DNA from: Herpomyces periplanetae
Taxonomy: Eukaryota; Ascomycota; Laboulbeniomycetes; Herpomycetales; Herpomycetaceae
DNA length: 64,000 nt
Assembly (NCBI GenBank): GCA_009733715.1
Contig: WMKJ01000003.1
Span: forward strand, 186,001-250,000
Reading direction: 5' to 3'
Numbering within the stretch: position 1 is the stretch's first letter; each line of letters starts with the position of its first letter. Below, piece by piece: positions 20,661 through 33,193 of the stretch. Position numbers and translations under genes: made by a program. The notes beneath the pieces were generated by a model, which had not been told where the DNA came from, ran no database searches, and worked only from the letters and a program-made list of their open reading frames with translations.

Positions 20661-23600
20661 ATGCATCGTCTTACCCGGGAAAACCTCATACTGAGAACCT
20701 CCTCTAGTTCCCTGGCACGCCGATCGTTTTCCTCTACCACGCGGTTGCTTAGTTCTACTTTACCGTTACGTGTTCGGGAAAACGTGGACCTTTCACGTAA
20801 CGTGCCATCGCTCCACACAACTTCACGTTCCACCGTATTGTTAACGTCTTCAACCTCTTCACTGATTAACAATAATCGTGTAAATCACGCTGTCCAGTTT
20901 TCATCTACTCCCTCACCCGCCATGCCTGCTCAAATTATTGACGGAAAAAAGGTTGCGCAAGAGTATCGTGAAAAGTTCAAAGCCAAGGTTTTGAATCAAC
21001 AAAAGTTAAATCCTCGTTACAAACCGTGCCTCGTTATCATTCAAGGTTAGCATTGTCAATGTCCCTTCTACACTTAGTCGTTTGGCATCCTCAATTACTC
21101 ACAGTTTTACTTAGTTGGCGATCGACCTGATTCGTGTAAGTGCTCTCTTAATCTAGCCTGCACACATTATTTCATTCATTGTCGTAATATTTGATTAATT
21201 GAGGGTATTTATCACGGTTATTTGTAATTCTAGCTACTTATGTTCGTCAAAAGTTAAAGGTCGCCGAAGAGGTAAGTTTATTCTTCCATTATCTCTGTAC
21301 TTCAAATTTGTTCCCAAGCTAACTCCCCACCGTCATTCTACACATAGGCTGGCATTACTTGCAAAATTGATCACGTTAGAGAGGATGTCACCGAGGAAGA
21401 ATTAATTCAATTAATTCAAAACTACAATGCGAATAACTCCGTACACGGATTACTGATTCAATTACCCTTGCCAAAGCATATTTCGGAGCCAAAATGTACA
21501 GCAATGATTGCCGAAAGTAAAGATGTTGATGGCTTTGATTCCCACAACATCGGAGAATTAGCAAAACGAGATGGAAAACCCCGATTTGCCCCGTGTACGC
21601 CCCTCGGTGTAATCAAATTGTTGGAAGCATACAATGTTCCCATCAAGGGCAAAAATGCCGTTGTACTTGGACGCAGCAACATTGTTGGCAGACCCGTTAG
21701 TTTTTTACTGCAGAGTCACGATGCAACTGTAACTTTATGCCATTCGCTGACCCATGACATTCAATCCTTTTTGAAGCATGCGGATATTGTTGTCGTGGCA
21801 GTGGGAAAACCCTTGTTCGTGAAGGGTGAATGGCTCAAACCTGGTGCCGTTGTAATTGATGTAGGAATTAATTACATTGAAGACCCAGCACTAAAATCGG
21901 GACAAAGACTCGTGGGGGACGTTGACTTTGAGTCAGCCGCACAAGTTGCTTCGTTAATTACACCTGTACCAGGTGGTGTTGGCCCTATGACCGTTGCTAT
22001 GTTGATGAAAAACGTTATTGATGCAGCTGATGCACAGTGCGCAGAAGAACGTTATCGTTGTATCCATCCAATTCCATTAAAAATTACAAAGCCTACCCCA
22101 TCAGATATCGCTATATCAAGGGCCCAAACTCCCCGACACATAACTGATGTTGCCCATGATATTGGGATAGCGGCCCATGAATTGATTCCGTATGGAGCGT
22201 ATAAAGCTAAGGTTGAAGTATGCAGCGTCATGAAACGACTTGAACAACGTCGTAACGGACGGTACATTGTCGTTGCGGGCATTACGCCAACCCCACTAGG
22301 TGAAGGCAAGTCAACTACTACTGTCGGTTTATGTCAAGCTTTAGCAGCCCATCTTAATAAGATCTGCTTTGCAAATGTTCGACAGCCAAGTCAAGGGCCA
22401 ACATTCGGAATCAAAGGCGGAGCAGCTGGTGGAGGTTACAGTCAAGTTATCCCCATGGATGAATTTAATATGCACTTAACGGGTGATATTCACGCTGTAA
22501 CTGCTGCAAACAACTTGTTAGCAGCAGCACTTGATACAAGAATGTTCCACGAATCAACGCAAAATGACGCTGCATTATATAGGCGTTTAGTGCCAACCAA
22601 GAATGGCAAGCGGCAATTCACCCCATCAATGTTAGTGAGATTAAGGAAGTTGGGCATTGATAAAACTGATCCGAATTCCCTTACCAATGATGAAATACAT
22701 CGATTTGCTCGTTTAGATATTGATCCCAAGACAATTACTTGGCGACGTGTGCTCGATGTTAACGATCGCCACCTTCGTCAAATCACAATTGGACAGGCCC
22801 CTAGTGAAAAAGGGCATGTCCGCGTTACAGGATTTGACATTTCGGTAGCAAGTGAGGTTATGGCAATACTTGCGCTAAGTACGTCCTTACGAGATATGCG
22901 AGAAAGACTAGGGAAAATGGTTGTCGCAAGCTCTGTTAACGGTGATGCGATCACTTGTGATGATATTGGCGCAAGTGGAGCTTTAGCCGCCTTGATGAAA
23001 GATGCAATTAACCCTAATTTAATGCAAACTCTTGAAGGTACTCCAGTCTTTGTTCATGCTGGGCCTTTTGCAAATATTTCCATAGGAGCTTCCTCTATTT
23101 TAGCTGATAAACTTGCCCTGAAGCTTGCTGGCACAGAGCCCGATGAAAATCATGATGAAAAAACTGGTTTCGTTGTCACCGAAGCTGGATTTGACTTTAC
23201 CATGGGCGGAGAACGCTTTTTTAACATAAAATGTCGAGCTTCGAAATTAGTTCCTGATCTCGTAATTATCGTGGCAACTGTACGTGCTTTGAAAGTTCAC
23301 GGTGGAGGGCCAGAGATATCTCCCGGTAGCCAATTGGATAAAGTTTATCGCGAAGAAAATTTAAATATTTTGCGCGCTGGTTGTGTTAATTTGAAAAAGC
23401 ATATTCAAAATGCTAAAGCGTATGGTGTTCCCGTTATCGTAGCAGTTAACAAATTTGATACGGATACCCAAGCCGAGATATCACTTATTCGTGAAGAGGC
23501 CTTGTCTGCCGGAGCTGAAGATGCAGTACCGTGCAATAATTTTGCTCAGGGTGGATTAGGTGCAATTGATTTGGGCAAAGCTGTTATCAAGTATTCTGCT

Positions 23601-24017
23601 TTACCCAAGCCAAACTTTAAATTATTATATGATACTAATAATCCAGATCCTGATCATCCAAATGATAACCCTGTTGTTGCCAGGATTAAGTCTATCGCCG
23701 AAAAAATGTATGGTGCAAAGGATGTTGAACTATCGGATCTTGCTCGCGAAAAAGTTTCACTCTATACTAAACAAGGTTATGGAAATCTTCCCATATGTAT
23801 TGCGAAGACTCAATATAGCTTGAGTCACGATCCTTCTTTGAAAGGTGCACCGCAAGGTTTTGTAGTACCTATTCGTGATATTCGTCTTGCCGCCGGCGCT
23901 GGGTACTTGTACGCTCTTGCAGCTGATATTCAGACTATTCCGGGTTTACCTACTGCCCCAGGATACATGAATGTTGACATTGACGTTGAGACTGGTGAAA
24001 TTCAGGGACTTTTCTAA
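20661..24017 (+). CDS. MIS1: Trifunctional C1-tetrahydrofolate synthase, mitochondrial form
   Basis: Exons 20661..21045, 21115..21135, 21234..21271 and 21348..24017 give 1037 residues. Exon 2 is only 21 bases. The dehydrogenase/cyclohydrolase part has Tyr138 and Lys142 in STYVRQK, VHGLLIQLPLP, LGRSNIVGRP and PGGVGPMTVAML. The formyl-THF synthetase part has the TPLGEGKSTTT nucleotide loop and ends near IPGLPTAPGYMNVD. The enzyme interconverts methylene-, methenyl- and formyl-THF and formate, feeding purine and initiator-tRNA formylation. The first 87 residues are rich in Arg, Ser and Leu with no acidic stretch until late, typical of a mitochondrial presequence. An in-frame ATG at 20922 (MPAQIIDGKK) sits exactly where cytosolic Ade3-like proteins begin, so one gene could supply both compartments. 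Family identity is firm; the localisation is inferred. Confidence 0.96.
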
Positions 24018-24357
24018 TTCTTCTAGTCTTGTATGAGTAAGTGTTGACACTTATTTGATTTGTCCTTTCATTACTGCTACCATCACTATCTTCATTACCG
24101 TTGCCGCTCGTGCCTTTATGAATTTGTGTGTGCTAGTATATGTGAGTGTGAGAAAGTATATGTATCATGGAGTTTTTTAATTACTCTTGTTCACCTTCAC
24201 GTTGTAGATATAAGTATAACCTGCCTACTTCTGTAGACTGCTTAACACTGTATACAATTTATCCTATGCACACTTGACGAATTTCATCCCGTGTTCTTTG
24301 TCTGTAAGGAAAATTTGGAAATTATCATATATATTTGTCATTCCCCGACCAGTCGTT
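24018..24357. other. 3' flank of C1-THF synthase
   Basis: A 340-base AT-rich spacer between the synthase stop codon and the tRNA gene. It probably carries the 3' UTR. I see nothing else in it. Confidence 0.5.
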
Positions 24358-24523
24358 GCCAGCTTGGCGCAGTGGTAACGCGTCGCACTTGTACTCCTGT
24401 GCCGGCCTCCGCCGGTGGTGCCGCACTGCCTCATGAGCTCCGCCCGTCCGCGGGTCGGGGCCAGGAGACTTGCGTCTGTGGGGGGCGATGCGAAGATCAT
24501 AAGTTCGATTCTTATAGTTGGCA
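24358..24523 (+). tRNA. tRNA-Thr (anticodon UGU) with 94-base intron
   Basis: The two exons, 24358-24393 and 24488-24523, fold into a 72-base cloverleaf. The acceptor stem pairs GCCAGCT with AGTTGGC (one G-U). The anticodon stem pairs TCGCA with TGCGA, and the 7-base loop CTTGTAA places U-G-U at positions 34-36. The T stem pairs ATAAG with CTTAT around TTCGATT. The A box (TGGCGCAGTGG) and B box (AGTTCGATTCT) are present. The intron, 24394-24487, starts directly after position 37, the canonical site. It is strongly GC-rich and begins CTCCTG and later contains CAGGAG, so it can fold back on itself. The D stem has one C-A mismatch (13-22). A serine or methionine identity was considered but does not fit the stem pairing. 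Confidence 0.88.
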
Positions 24524-25047
24524 AATCCGGACGTGGCAGCGTTATATCTACTTTTTATTGTCGTCATCCACACATGCATGATATAACTGACTCATGTTAC
24601 CTGCATGAGTGTAATGGTGTGGAATCTGTTAGTTCTATGGTGACGTTGACGTGCGTTATACATAAAACACTGCCCAAGCTTAATCATGTGCGGGAAGGTA
24701 AATTTTTTTCGGGGGAAAGGAATTTTGCCAACTCACACATTCTCATGACATAATAAAACACAGGGTGTATCGGGGAAGATTTTGCGAAACTGAAAATTTC
24801 CAGTTAACGTTAACACGCAGACGATCAGGAAGAAAATGTAGAAACTAAAGGCGTTGAGAGACGTAGAGGCTGGCTCAACAAAGGAGAACATGAATGAACG
24901 TATAGACGGAGACATTTCAGTAGTTAATGAAGAGTATGGGAGGAATAGACGGGTTAAGAAGGCTTTCAAAAAGCATGGTAAATGCAGTCTACGTGGTAGG
25001 CTAGGATTTGAGAGTGACAGAAAGCAGAGGATGAAGGTATCAACGAG
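24524..25047. other. Spacer between the tRNA and the MAP kinase 3' end
   Basis: Apart from the tRNA terminator this 520-base spacer shows no gene. A doubled GTTAAC (CAGTTAACGTTAACAC) at about 24802-24817 is the densest instance of a hexamer that recurs across the window. Confidence 0.4.
24552..24556 (+). terminator. Pol III T-run terminator of tRNA-Thr
   Basis: TTTTT lies 28 bases past the mature 3' end of the tRNA, the first run of four or more T on the + strand after the gene. It fits a Pol III stop. Confidence 0.55.
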
Positions 25048-27190
<2,143 letters not shown>

Positions 27191-28350
27191 GACCAGAAAT
27201 GTGTTAAGTGGATGTTATCTAATAAAAAGAAAGACATGAATACACACGATAGTAACGGTAATACAAAAGAATAGTATTATGGCTATGGTTATGGTAATGG
27301 TAATGGATATGGATATAGTTGTGATGGTGATGTGAACGTTGAACGAGATGAGGGGAGGGAGGGGAGGAAGATGTCCGGCTGTGGAGTTTCAGTTCAAACG
27401 TGTTAACACTGGAGATGAGCAAGTGTGCCCGGTGGGGAAATAGTGCGACACTGGCGGTTAAAAAAGAACCGATTCTAGGGCATTTATGTTAATACACATT
27501 GGTCAGGTTTACCCGTTGAAAGAGTTAACGAAAGGTATGAGTTAACTGTTTGCTGATACTTGGTTAAGTAGGTTTATGAATTAGATGCACGGATTGCATG
27601 TAAACTATGAAGAGAAATAGAGTAGAGAAGAGGATAGTGTAGAGAGAAGCTGCGCTGCGCTGTTCTACGCAAATCGCCAAATTTTACTCCAAATCGCATC
27701 TCGTCCCACTTCCCTTTTGGGACAACTCACCGGCTTCTAGAACCCAGGCTGTCACATGATATCATAGGCTGCCCCTTCCAGTATGGATTTGGAAAGTGGT
27801 ATTTTAGTGTTCACGATTCTCAACAATTTCCCCGCGGAAATTCTTTGAAACATTTACGGGTAAGTGTGGTTTGTTTCATTTGAGTTTGAGGTGTCCTTGG
27901 TATAGGCATGCGCTCCCCCTGAAATTAACTAGACGAGATGAACCGACTGTGGGGGCGTGGATAGACGAGACGATATACAAGCTCGCACTTTCCTGGATAA
28001 TAAGTTCATATGATTTACCATAAATGGAAAATGCCAGCTTGGGCGGTTTCGGTGCCTCATCTTCAGGTTTTTTTGTAGTGCGTTCTGGTGCTGGAGATTT
28101 TACGATTTACGGCTCACATTATTTGTGAAATGCTAATTAATTCTAAGATTATGGGGTTTTAAATGTTAGGTAAAGGTGTACGATAAAGTTAATCATTTAT
28201 ATATTCCCTCACGAATGCGGGGTCATAGATAGGTAATGACAATATCATGTTATGGAATTGCATAATTACAGTCAGGAGTATAATTCACCATCATGTTAGC
28301 TTTATCAATTTGGTGGTTGTATACAGTTATGCAGTACAAGATTCTTATAC
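27191..28350. promoter_or_regulatory. MAP kinase promoter region
   Basis: The 1.16 kb upstream of the kinase ATG and downstream of the ADC lyase. At 27281-27337 there are degenerate tandem ATGGNT hexamers (TGGTTATGGTAATGGTAATG), followed at about 27350-27367 by G-rich sequence (GAGGGGAGGGAGGGGAGG) that might form a G-quadruplex on the + strand. No gene is recognised. Confidence 0.4.
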
Positions 28351-29538
28351 CTATAATGTTTTTTTCTGTTCCACGTATGCTATCCCAAAACCAGAAACTC
28401 CATTACTCAACCATGCATACTTTCCGCCGGCGTATACCATGTCAAGAGTTATTTCACTTTCACTACATATTTTACCCAAGTTAAGTGCCCAACGTCGAGT
28501 AGTTCCACGTTGTCCCCCCTTTCCAATTTTAACATAGGGGGTTATCCACGAGTTACAATGATCACGAGTATCATTTGTATTGACTTGTTGCACTGGCTTG
28601 TAAATATAAGGTGTAGTAATACTTCCCTCAAGTATCAAAAGATCATGGGAGCAAAGCAAAACTTCTCGAGTCAAATTAACAACAGTCGGTTGTAAACTCG
28701 AGTCCTTATGCGAATAATTTTCAACGGTACTGTGACCACAGCTGTGTAGAAATTCATCAATGATCAAATCAGCGTGACTTTTATCAAAGGATAATACATC
28801 TTGTATGTGCCTACTTCTTGCCTTTGTATAAACCCCGCGATTCGATGTTTTAAAGCTAGTATAAAGGTTAGGCTGAATGAGATGCTGTGAATCGATAACT
28901 ACGGTCCATCGGAATAAATTTCGTAGCTCAGGTTCACTGTATACGCTAAAGTTGAGACTCGGTGGATACAAAGCTTTCAGAATAACGGGATCGACTCGGT
29001 TAATTTCAACTTTTAACTTGCCATTCACATCAATTCTAACTTGAAGCTAAAGTCCATCTTATTCACATTAACTATTAAATACTTTATTCGAGAGTCCAAT
29101 TTCATGTAAAGCTTACGTTCGCATATCTTCTCATACCTTTAAAGGACCTCTAGCAATATCAAGAGAGTGTTGTTGATCAAACCACACCTTCACTCTATCA
29201 GTTAGGTTAGCCTTAAATCCAGTTAACGCTTGTCGAGTAATTTCGTATGAAAATCCGGCTATTTGTTTGCTGGCTTCAAGGAGTCGGTCCCGGTGTAAAC
29301 GGAGCATGTAAAACGGCGAAAATGGACTACGTAGCTCATTCGGTAATGCTTGTTCTTGCATCAAGAATTCTTGAAAGGTCAAATTATTCCAGCGTGCCTC
29401 TTTCGGGCTACTTTCAGTCTCAGTGATTTCATCAAGTTCAGTATCGCTTAACGTCGCGTTAACAGGACAGTTTAAGAGAATTTCATCATAACGAAGTGAT
29501 GTAGATAATTGTATATCAGGGAAAACTTGGACAGTCAT
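28351..29538 (-). CDS. ABZ2: Class IV aminotransferase, probable aminodeoxychorismate lyase
   Basis: Two exons, 29538..29137 and 29046..28351, give 365 residues, close to yeast Abz2 (374). The intron is phase 0 with GTATGA and TTTAG ends. The C-terminal half is a fold-type IV PLP enzyme: a catalytic lysine near residue 200 in SFKTSNRGVY, then TREVLLCSHDLLILEGSITTP, GGQRGTTRRWAL and WLSNGVSGFG. This arrangement fits fungal ADC lyase, which converts 4-amino-4-deoxychorismate to p-aminobenzoate and pyruvate for folate synthesis. The N-terminal 130 residues are less conserved. The start is the first ATG of the open frame. A branched-chain or D-amino-acid aminotransferase is the alternative, but the divergent N-terminus and KT-R-Y block favour Abz2. 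It would feed the same folate pool used by the C1-THF synthase upstream. Confidence 0.8.
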
Positions 29539-30073
29539 TTCGTTCAAAAATTTTACATTAAATGATTATCATGAAAATATACCAAGTCTAGGACAGGAAT
29601 TGTTAACCAACGATGAAAATTCTTGAGGAATAAATTCACTCCACTGCTACGATTAATTTACGTCAAGAGTAAGTAGAATTTAGAGGATTGGATTACAGAG
29701 GTATTCCCTCCCCGCACAGTAGATTAATTCTGATTAAAGTCAAATTATATAAAATGTGAGCAAAAGAGTGCGGCCCTTAAAGGCACAGGGCATTCCCCCA
29801 TTTCTTTATAGTCACAAATAGATTATGTTGGCGACAAACAAAGAAATGGATATCTTTCCCTCATCAGTGCCCATGCCGCTGACGATGCAAACTTTATACC
29901 CAAAGAAATGATTCAATGTAACAAGCAAGCACAAAAGTAAAGACAAATAGACAAGTACCGATGGGCAAACATATACGAGCGCTAGGGAAAATGGGACGTA
30001 AACTGAACAAGTGTATAAAATTTCCTTTGGCCGTTTAACGTTTAAATCGGGAAGTTGTATGTACGATGGAAAT
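29539..30073. other. Spacer between ADC lyase and uS2 genes
   Basis: An AT-rich 535-base spacer that must hold the ADC lyase promoter and the uS2 3' UTR. The minus-strand frame reaching in from 30156 is a shadow of the uS2 gene. I see nothing else. Confidence 0.4.
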
Positions 30074-31035
30074 TTACCAGGTACCACCGACCCCAGGATC
30101 CGTTTGCCAGGTTTCAGCAGCAGCATCAGCACCTGGCGCAGCAGCCCAATCAACATCTTTCCACGAATCTCCAGCAGCTGCTACAGTACCCGTACTGGTG
30201 AACGTGTTAGCAGCAGCATCCCAATCGTGAGCAAAACCTTCTTCACCCGTAGCTGCAGTATCATCTTCGGCGGCTTTAGAATCATCGGCAGCTGAATCTT
30301 TGCTACCTTCGGTTTCGGGGTCACGATAAAAGTATAAATCTGGCATTACATCCCATTCGGCATCACGAGATACTAAGTTTCCGCGTAACCGAAGTACTTC
30401 ACGTGCGAGGAGCCACCAAATAAGGCCAATTGAGTGTCGACCTTTATTGTTAGTAGGAATAGCTACATCGACATATTCCGTAGGCGAGTCCATATCACAC
30501 AATGCTATTACCGGTATGTTAACGTAGGAAGCTTCTTTGATAGCTTGAGCATCGGTACGGGGATCCGTAACAACAATGAGACGAGGCTCTTTGAACGATC
30601 GGGTAATATAATTGGTAAAGTTCCCCGGTGTAAATCTTCCCGCGATGGCTAAAGCTCCTGTATGCGCTGCAAATTTCAAGACTGCACGTTGTCCGTAAGG
30701 TCTTGCCGATATAACGCAAACGTCTGCTGGATTATCAATCGCTACGATAATACGTGCTGCTAAAACAATCTTTTCCCTATCAAGTGTGTGTTAGTCTTAT
30801 AAACAAAATTGTAGGGGATGCGTTCGCGCGCGCGCCCGAGTATGGGAGTGCGTAAATTAACTTACCAAGTTTTGGAAATATTGATAATGTTAACGCCATC
30901 AGGTCGAGTTTTCCATAGGTATGGTACCATGTGAACTTGTAAGTTTTTGGAGCCAATGTGAGCCTGTGCCGCCAGGAACATCTCGACATCTCGAGATGTC
31001 ATATTCATCGAGGCCGGAAGATTCGATGCCGACAT
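30074..31035 (-). CDS. RPS0: 40S ribosomal protein uS2 (RPSA / Rps0)
   Basis: Exons 31035..30866 and 30776..30074 encode 290 residues. The split lies in the Trp codon of NISKTWEKI, the same position in the protein as the common TWEKL segment of RPSA. Diagnostic stretches are [84 protein letters not shown] and [23 protein letters not shown]. The acidic Ala/Asp/Glu-rich tail ends in a GGVGGTW-like motif (PGVGGTW). The protein stabilises the 40S head-body region and is needed for 20S pre-rRNA cleavage in yeast. The gene starts 558 bases from the divergent uS15m gene. There is a perfect 16-base palindrome in exon 1. Paralogues are not visible in this window. Confidence 0.97.
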
Positions 31036-31592
31036 ATTGCGTATAAGGTAAATTTATCCACAATTGATCCGTACTATACTATGTTTACACTTGCTTCAAA
31101 TATGTTCCGCCTAACTTAACTAGTAATAAACCCGATTAGTTCCCACGCTCAACTCGTATATGATAGACGAAATTGTCATGTACATTTTACAATTCTTTCG
31201 TGTTAAAATTCAAAAACACCCCCCAATTAAGCGAAACAGCCTTCCACACGAAATACCATTATCTAAGCACACAAATCCACCATAAAATTACCACGTGCTT
31301 AGATCAGGTGATCCGTGTGCATGATTGCTCAGCAGAAGATGTACTCGGCTCGGCGCAATGGTTAATCCGGGCAGATTGTGCACCGGAACAGGATAGTAAG
31401 GAGCCGAGACTGAGGATAAATGTTGTTGCGGCCGATTGGTGAATTTTCGTGAAGTTTGGTCAATGGCGAAAGCGCGTGATAAACGAAGTGTAAATTGGGA
31501 TAGTTAGTGGATGTTAAGTGTATTTAAAGGGTTTTTTGTTCATATTTTGAACAAGTCTTTCTACTTAACATTTCGTTTATGCGTAAACCAGT
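31036..31592. promoter_or_regulatory. Bidirectional promoter of uS2 and mitochondrial uS15
   Basis: This 557-base spacer serves divergent genes for a cytosolic and a mitochondrial small-subunit protein. It carries a CCACGTGC element near 31292 and a GC-rich block at about 31345-31412 with 7-base inverted ends, TCGGCTC and GAGCCGA. The block was tested as a tRNA and failed (see rejected items). Confidence 0.4.
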
Positions 31593-32768
31593 ATGCTGGG
31601 GCTGTACCGCTTGCCTAGATTTACGCAGACGCTATTTTTTTCATCGCTTGTAAAAGATAAATTTTACGCGTCAAGTAAGTTTCTCAGTATTGGTTAAGGG
31701 ACATTGTCTTTAGTGATGGTATAAATTCTACAATAGACCGCTGACAAAAATCATTTTTAAGGCATTGGCGTAAAATTTCAACGCCATAATTGTTTTCTAT
31801 CTAAACGTCAAGGGTATAACATAGGATGGGATAATTGGACCAGAATACATCATAACCTTAAACGGGGTACAAAGCAGTCAAATAATCGGACAGATCAACA
31901 TAAACTATTAAAGCGTGGATATGCATCGCATAACTCTGCTACGAGCAAGCGTAAGCGCAAACGAAGGAAACCATACAGTCCACATATCAAGGCAAAGGCA
32001 CAGTTACGTCGCACGTCAAATATTGCTCGTCAGGAAGAATTACGTGCACAACGAAGGGCAGCTGCTGGTGATGCTGTTTACGGGAAGTTAACACCGCTTG
32101 TCGAGTCATTTGACACTGCATTTACACCTACGACTGAAAAAACTGGACAATCTTTACATTCTTTAAATAACGCTGCGCTTGATTCAACAACCGTTTCGAA
32201 AGAATTTCCTCCACTACTTAACAAATATTTTCTTAATACAAAAGATATTGATGATATATTACTCGATATTAAACAATTTTCTGACATTGGTTGTACCGCG
32301 TTCAGTCAAGATGAATTGAACGATAAACATGAACAAGCAACTCAAGTAGTTCGCCGCCTCTTATCACTGGATCACGCTAATAGTAAAGACAAATTTCATC
32401 TTCATGTTCAAAGGTGTATTCATACATTCGGGAGGCATGCTACGGATAACATTCTTTCGTTAAACGGGTCCACCAATTTTTCAAATCTGCCATTAATGGT
32501 ACGACCTCGGGCTGGTCCTGATACTGGCAGTAGTGAAGTACAAATCGCTGTACTTACACTCCGCATTCGCAAACTCGCTATAGCATTGCGAGGTCATGGA
32601 CGTACGGATCAGAAGGGAAAACGGGCATTAACATTGTTAGTCCATCGTCGTCAGAAGCTCCTACGTTACTTAAACCGAAAAGATCGCGGGGGTCTGCGAT
32701 GGCAAAATACGGTTAACTTACTCGGGCTAACTGATGCGACATGGAAAGGGGAGATTTCCATATTCTAG
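31593..32768 (+). CDS. MRPS28: Mitochondrial ribosomal protein uS15m
   Basis: Exons 31593..31674 and 31825..32768 give 341 residues. Exon 1 encodes 27 residues starting MLGLYRLPRFTQTLFFSSLV, an amphipathic Arg/Phe/Ser presequence typical of matrix import. The large middle part (residues 28-210) is basic and then hydrophilic with no clear domain. The C-terminal 90 residues are the S15/NS1 RNA-binding fold: DTGSSEVQIAVLTLRIRKLA, KGKRALTLLVHRRQKLLRYL and LLGLTDATWK. uS15 binds the central domain of small-subunit rRNA. Bacterial S15 has about 89 residues, and fungal mitochondrial S15 (yeast Mrps28) is similarly extended at the N-terminus. No ATG lies in the exon 2 frame upstream of the domain, which supports the two-exon model with GTAAGT and ATAG ends. 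Confidence 0.9.
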
Positions 32769-33193
32769 CGACTCCGTGAACTAGACGAGTCCGTGAGTGA
32801 ACGACTTTGAATATGTACGCACGCTGAATGAATTGGGATCAGTTACCATGATTAAAAGGTTGGAGGGCTACTGAAGATGGAAAAAACTTTATTTAAATTT
32901 GTGATAACAGTTAAATTATTTTCGATAATATTATCATGATGCCAGAACACATCACGCACGGCAATGGAGAGGTTTGCCTGATGACAAGTATTAATGTCTT
33001 GATACGTTGACGTGCGCGTGCTTAAGCATACGAAGTGGAGATGATTCCAAGGGGGAGCGAACATTTCAGTAGACATTGTCTTGCACAACCCGAGTTAAAT
33101 GCAAGCACAAGTTACATTATTCGCGCGCGCACGAGCAGGTCAAGAATTAATCTAAAGAGTATTGAACTGGCGGATTATACTAAACAAGAGTAC
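32769..33193. other. Convergent 3' spacer between uS15m and TOM70
   Basis: About 425 bases between two converging genes, so both 3' UTRs must lie or overlap here. A CGCGCGCGC tract sits at about 33122-33131. No gene is seen. Confidence 0.4.

Noticed and set aside
24264-24753. Several frames of 84 to 112 codons around 24.4 kb
   Set aside because: They read across the tRNA-Thr gene and its GC-rich intron and have no protein family likeness.
31345-31412. Possible tRNA in the uS2/uS15m promoter
   Set aside because: The ends pair over seven bases and the start resembles a D-arm, but there is no B box or T-loop and the total is only about 63 bases.
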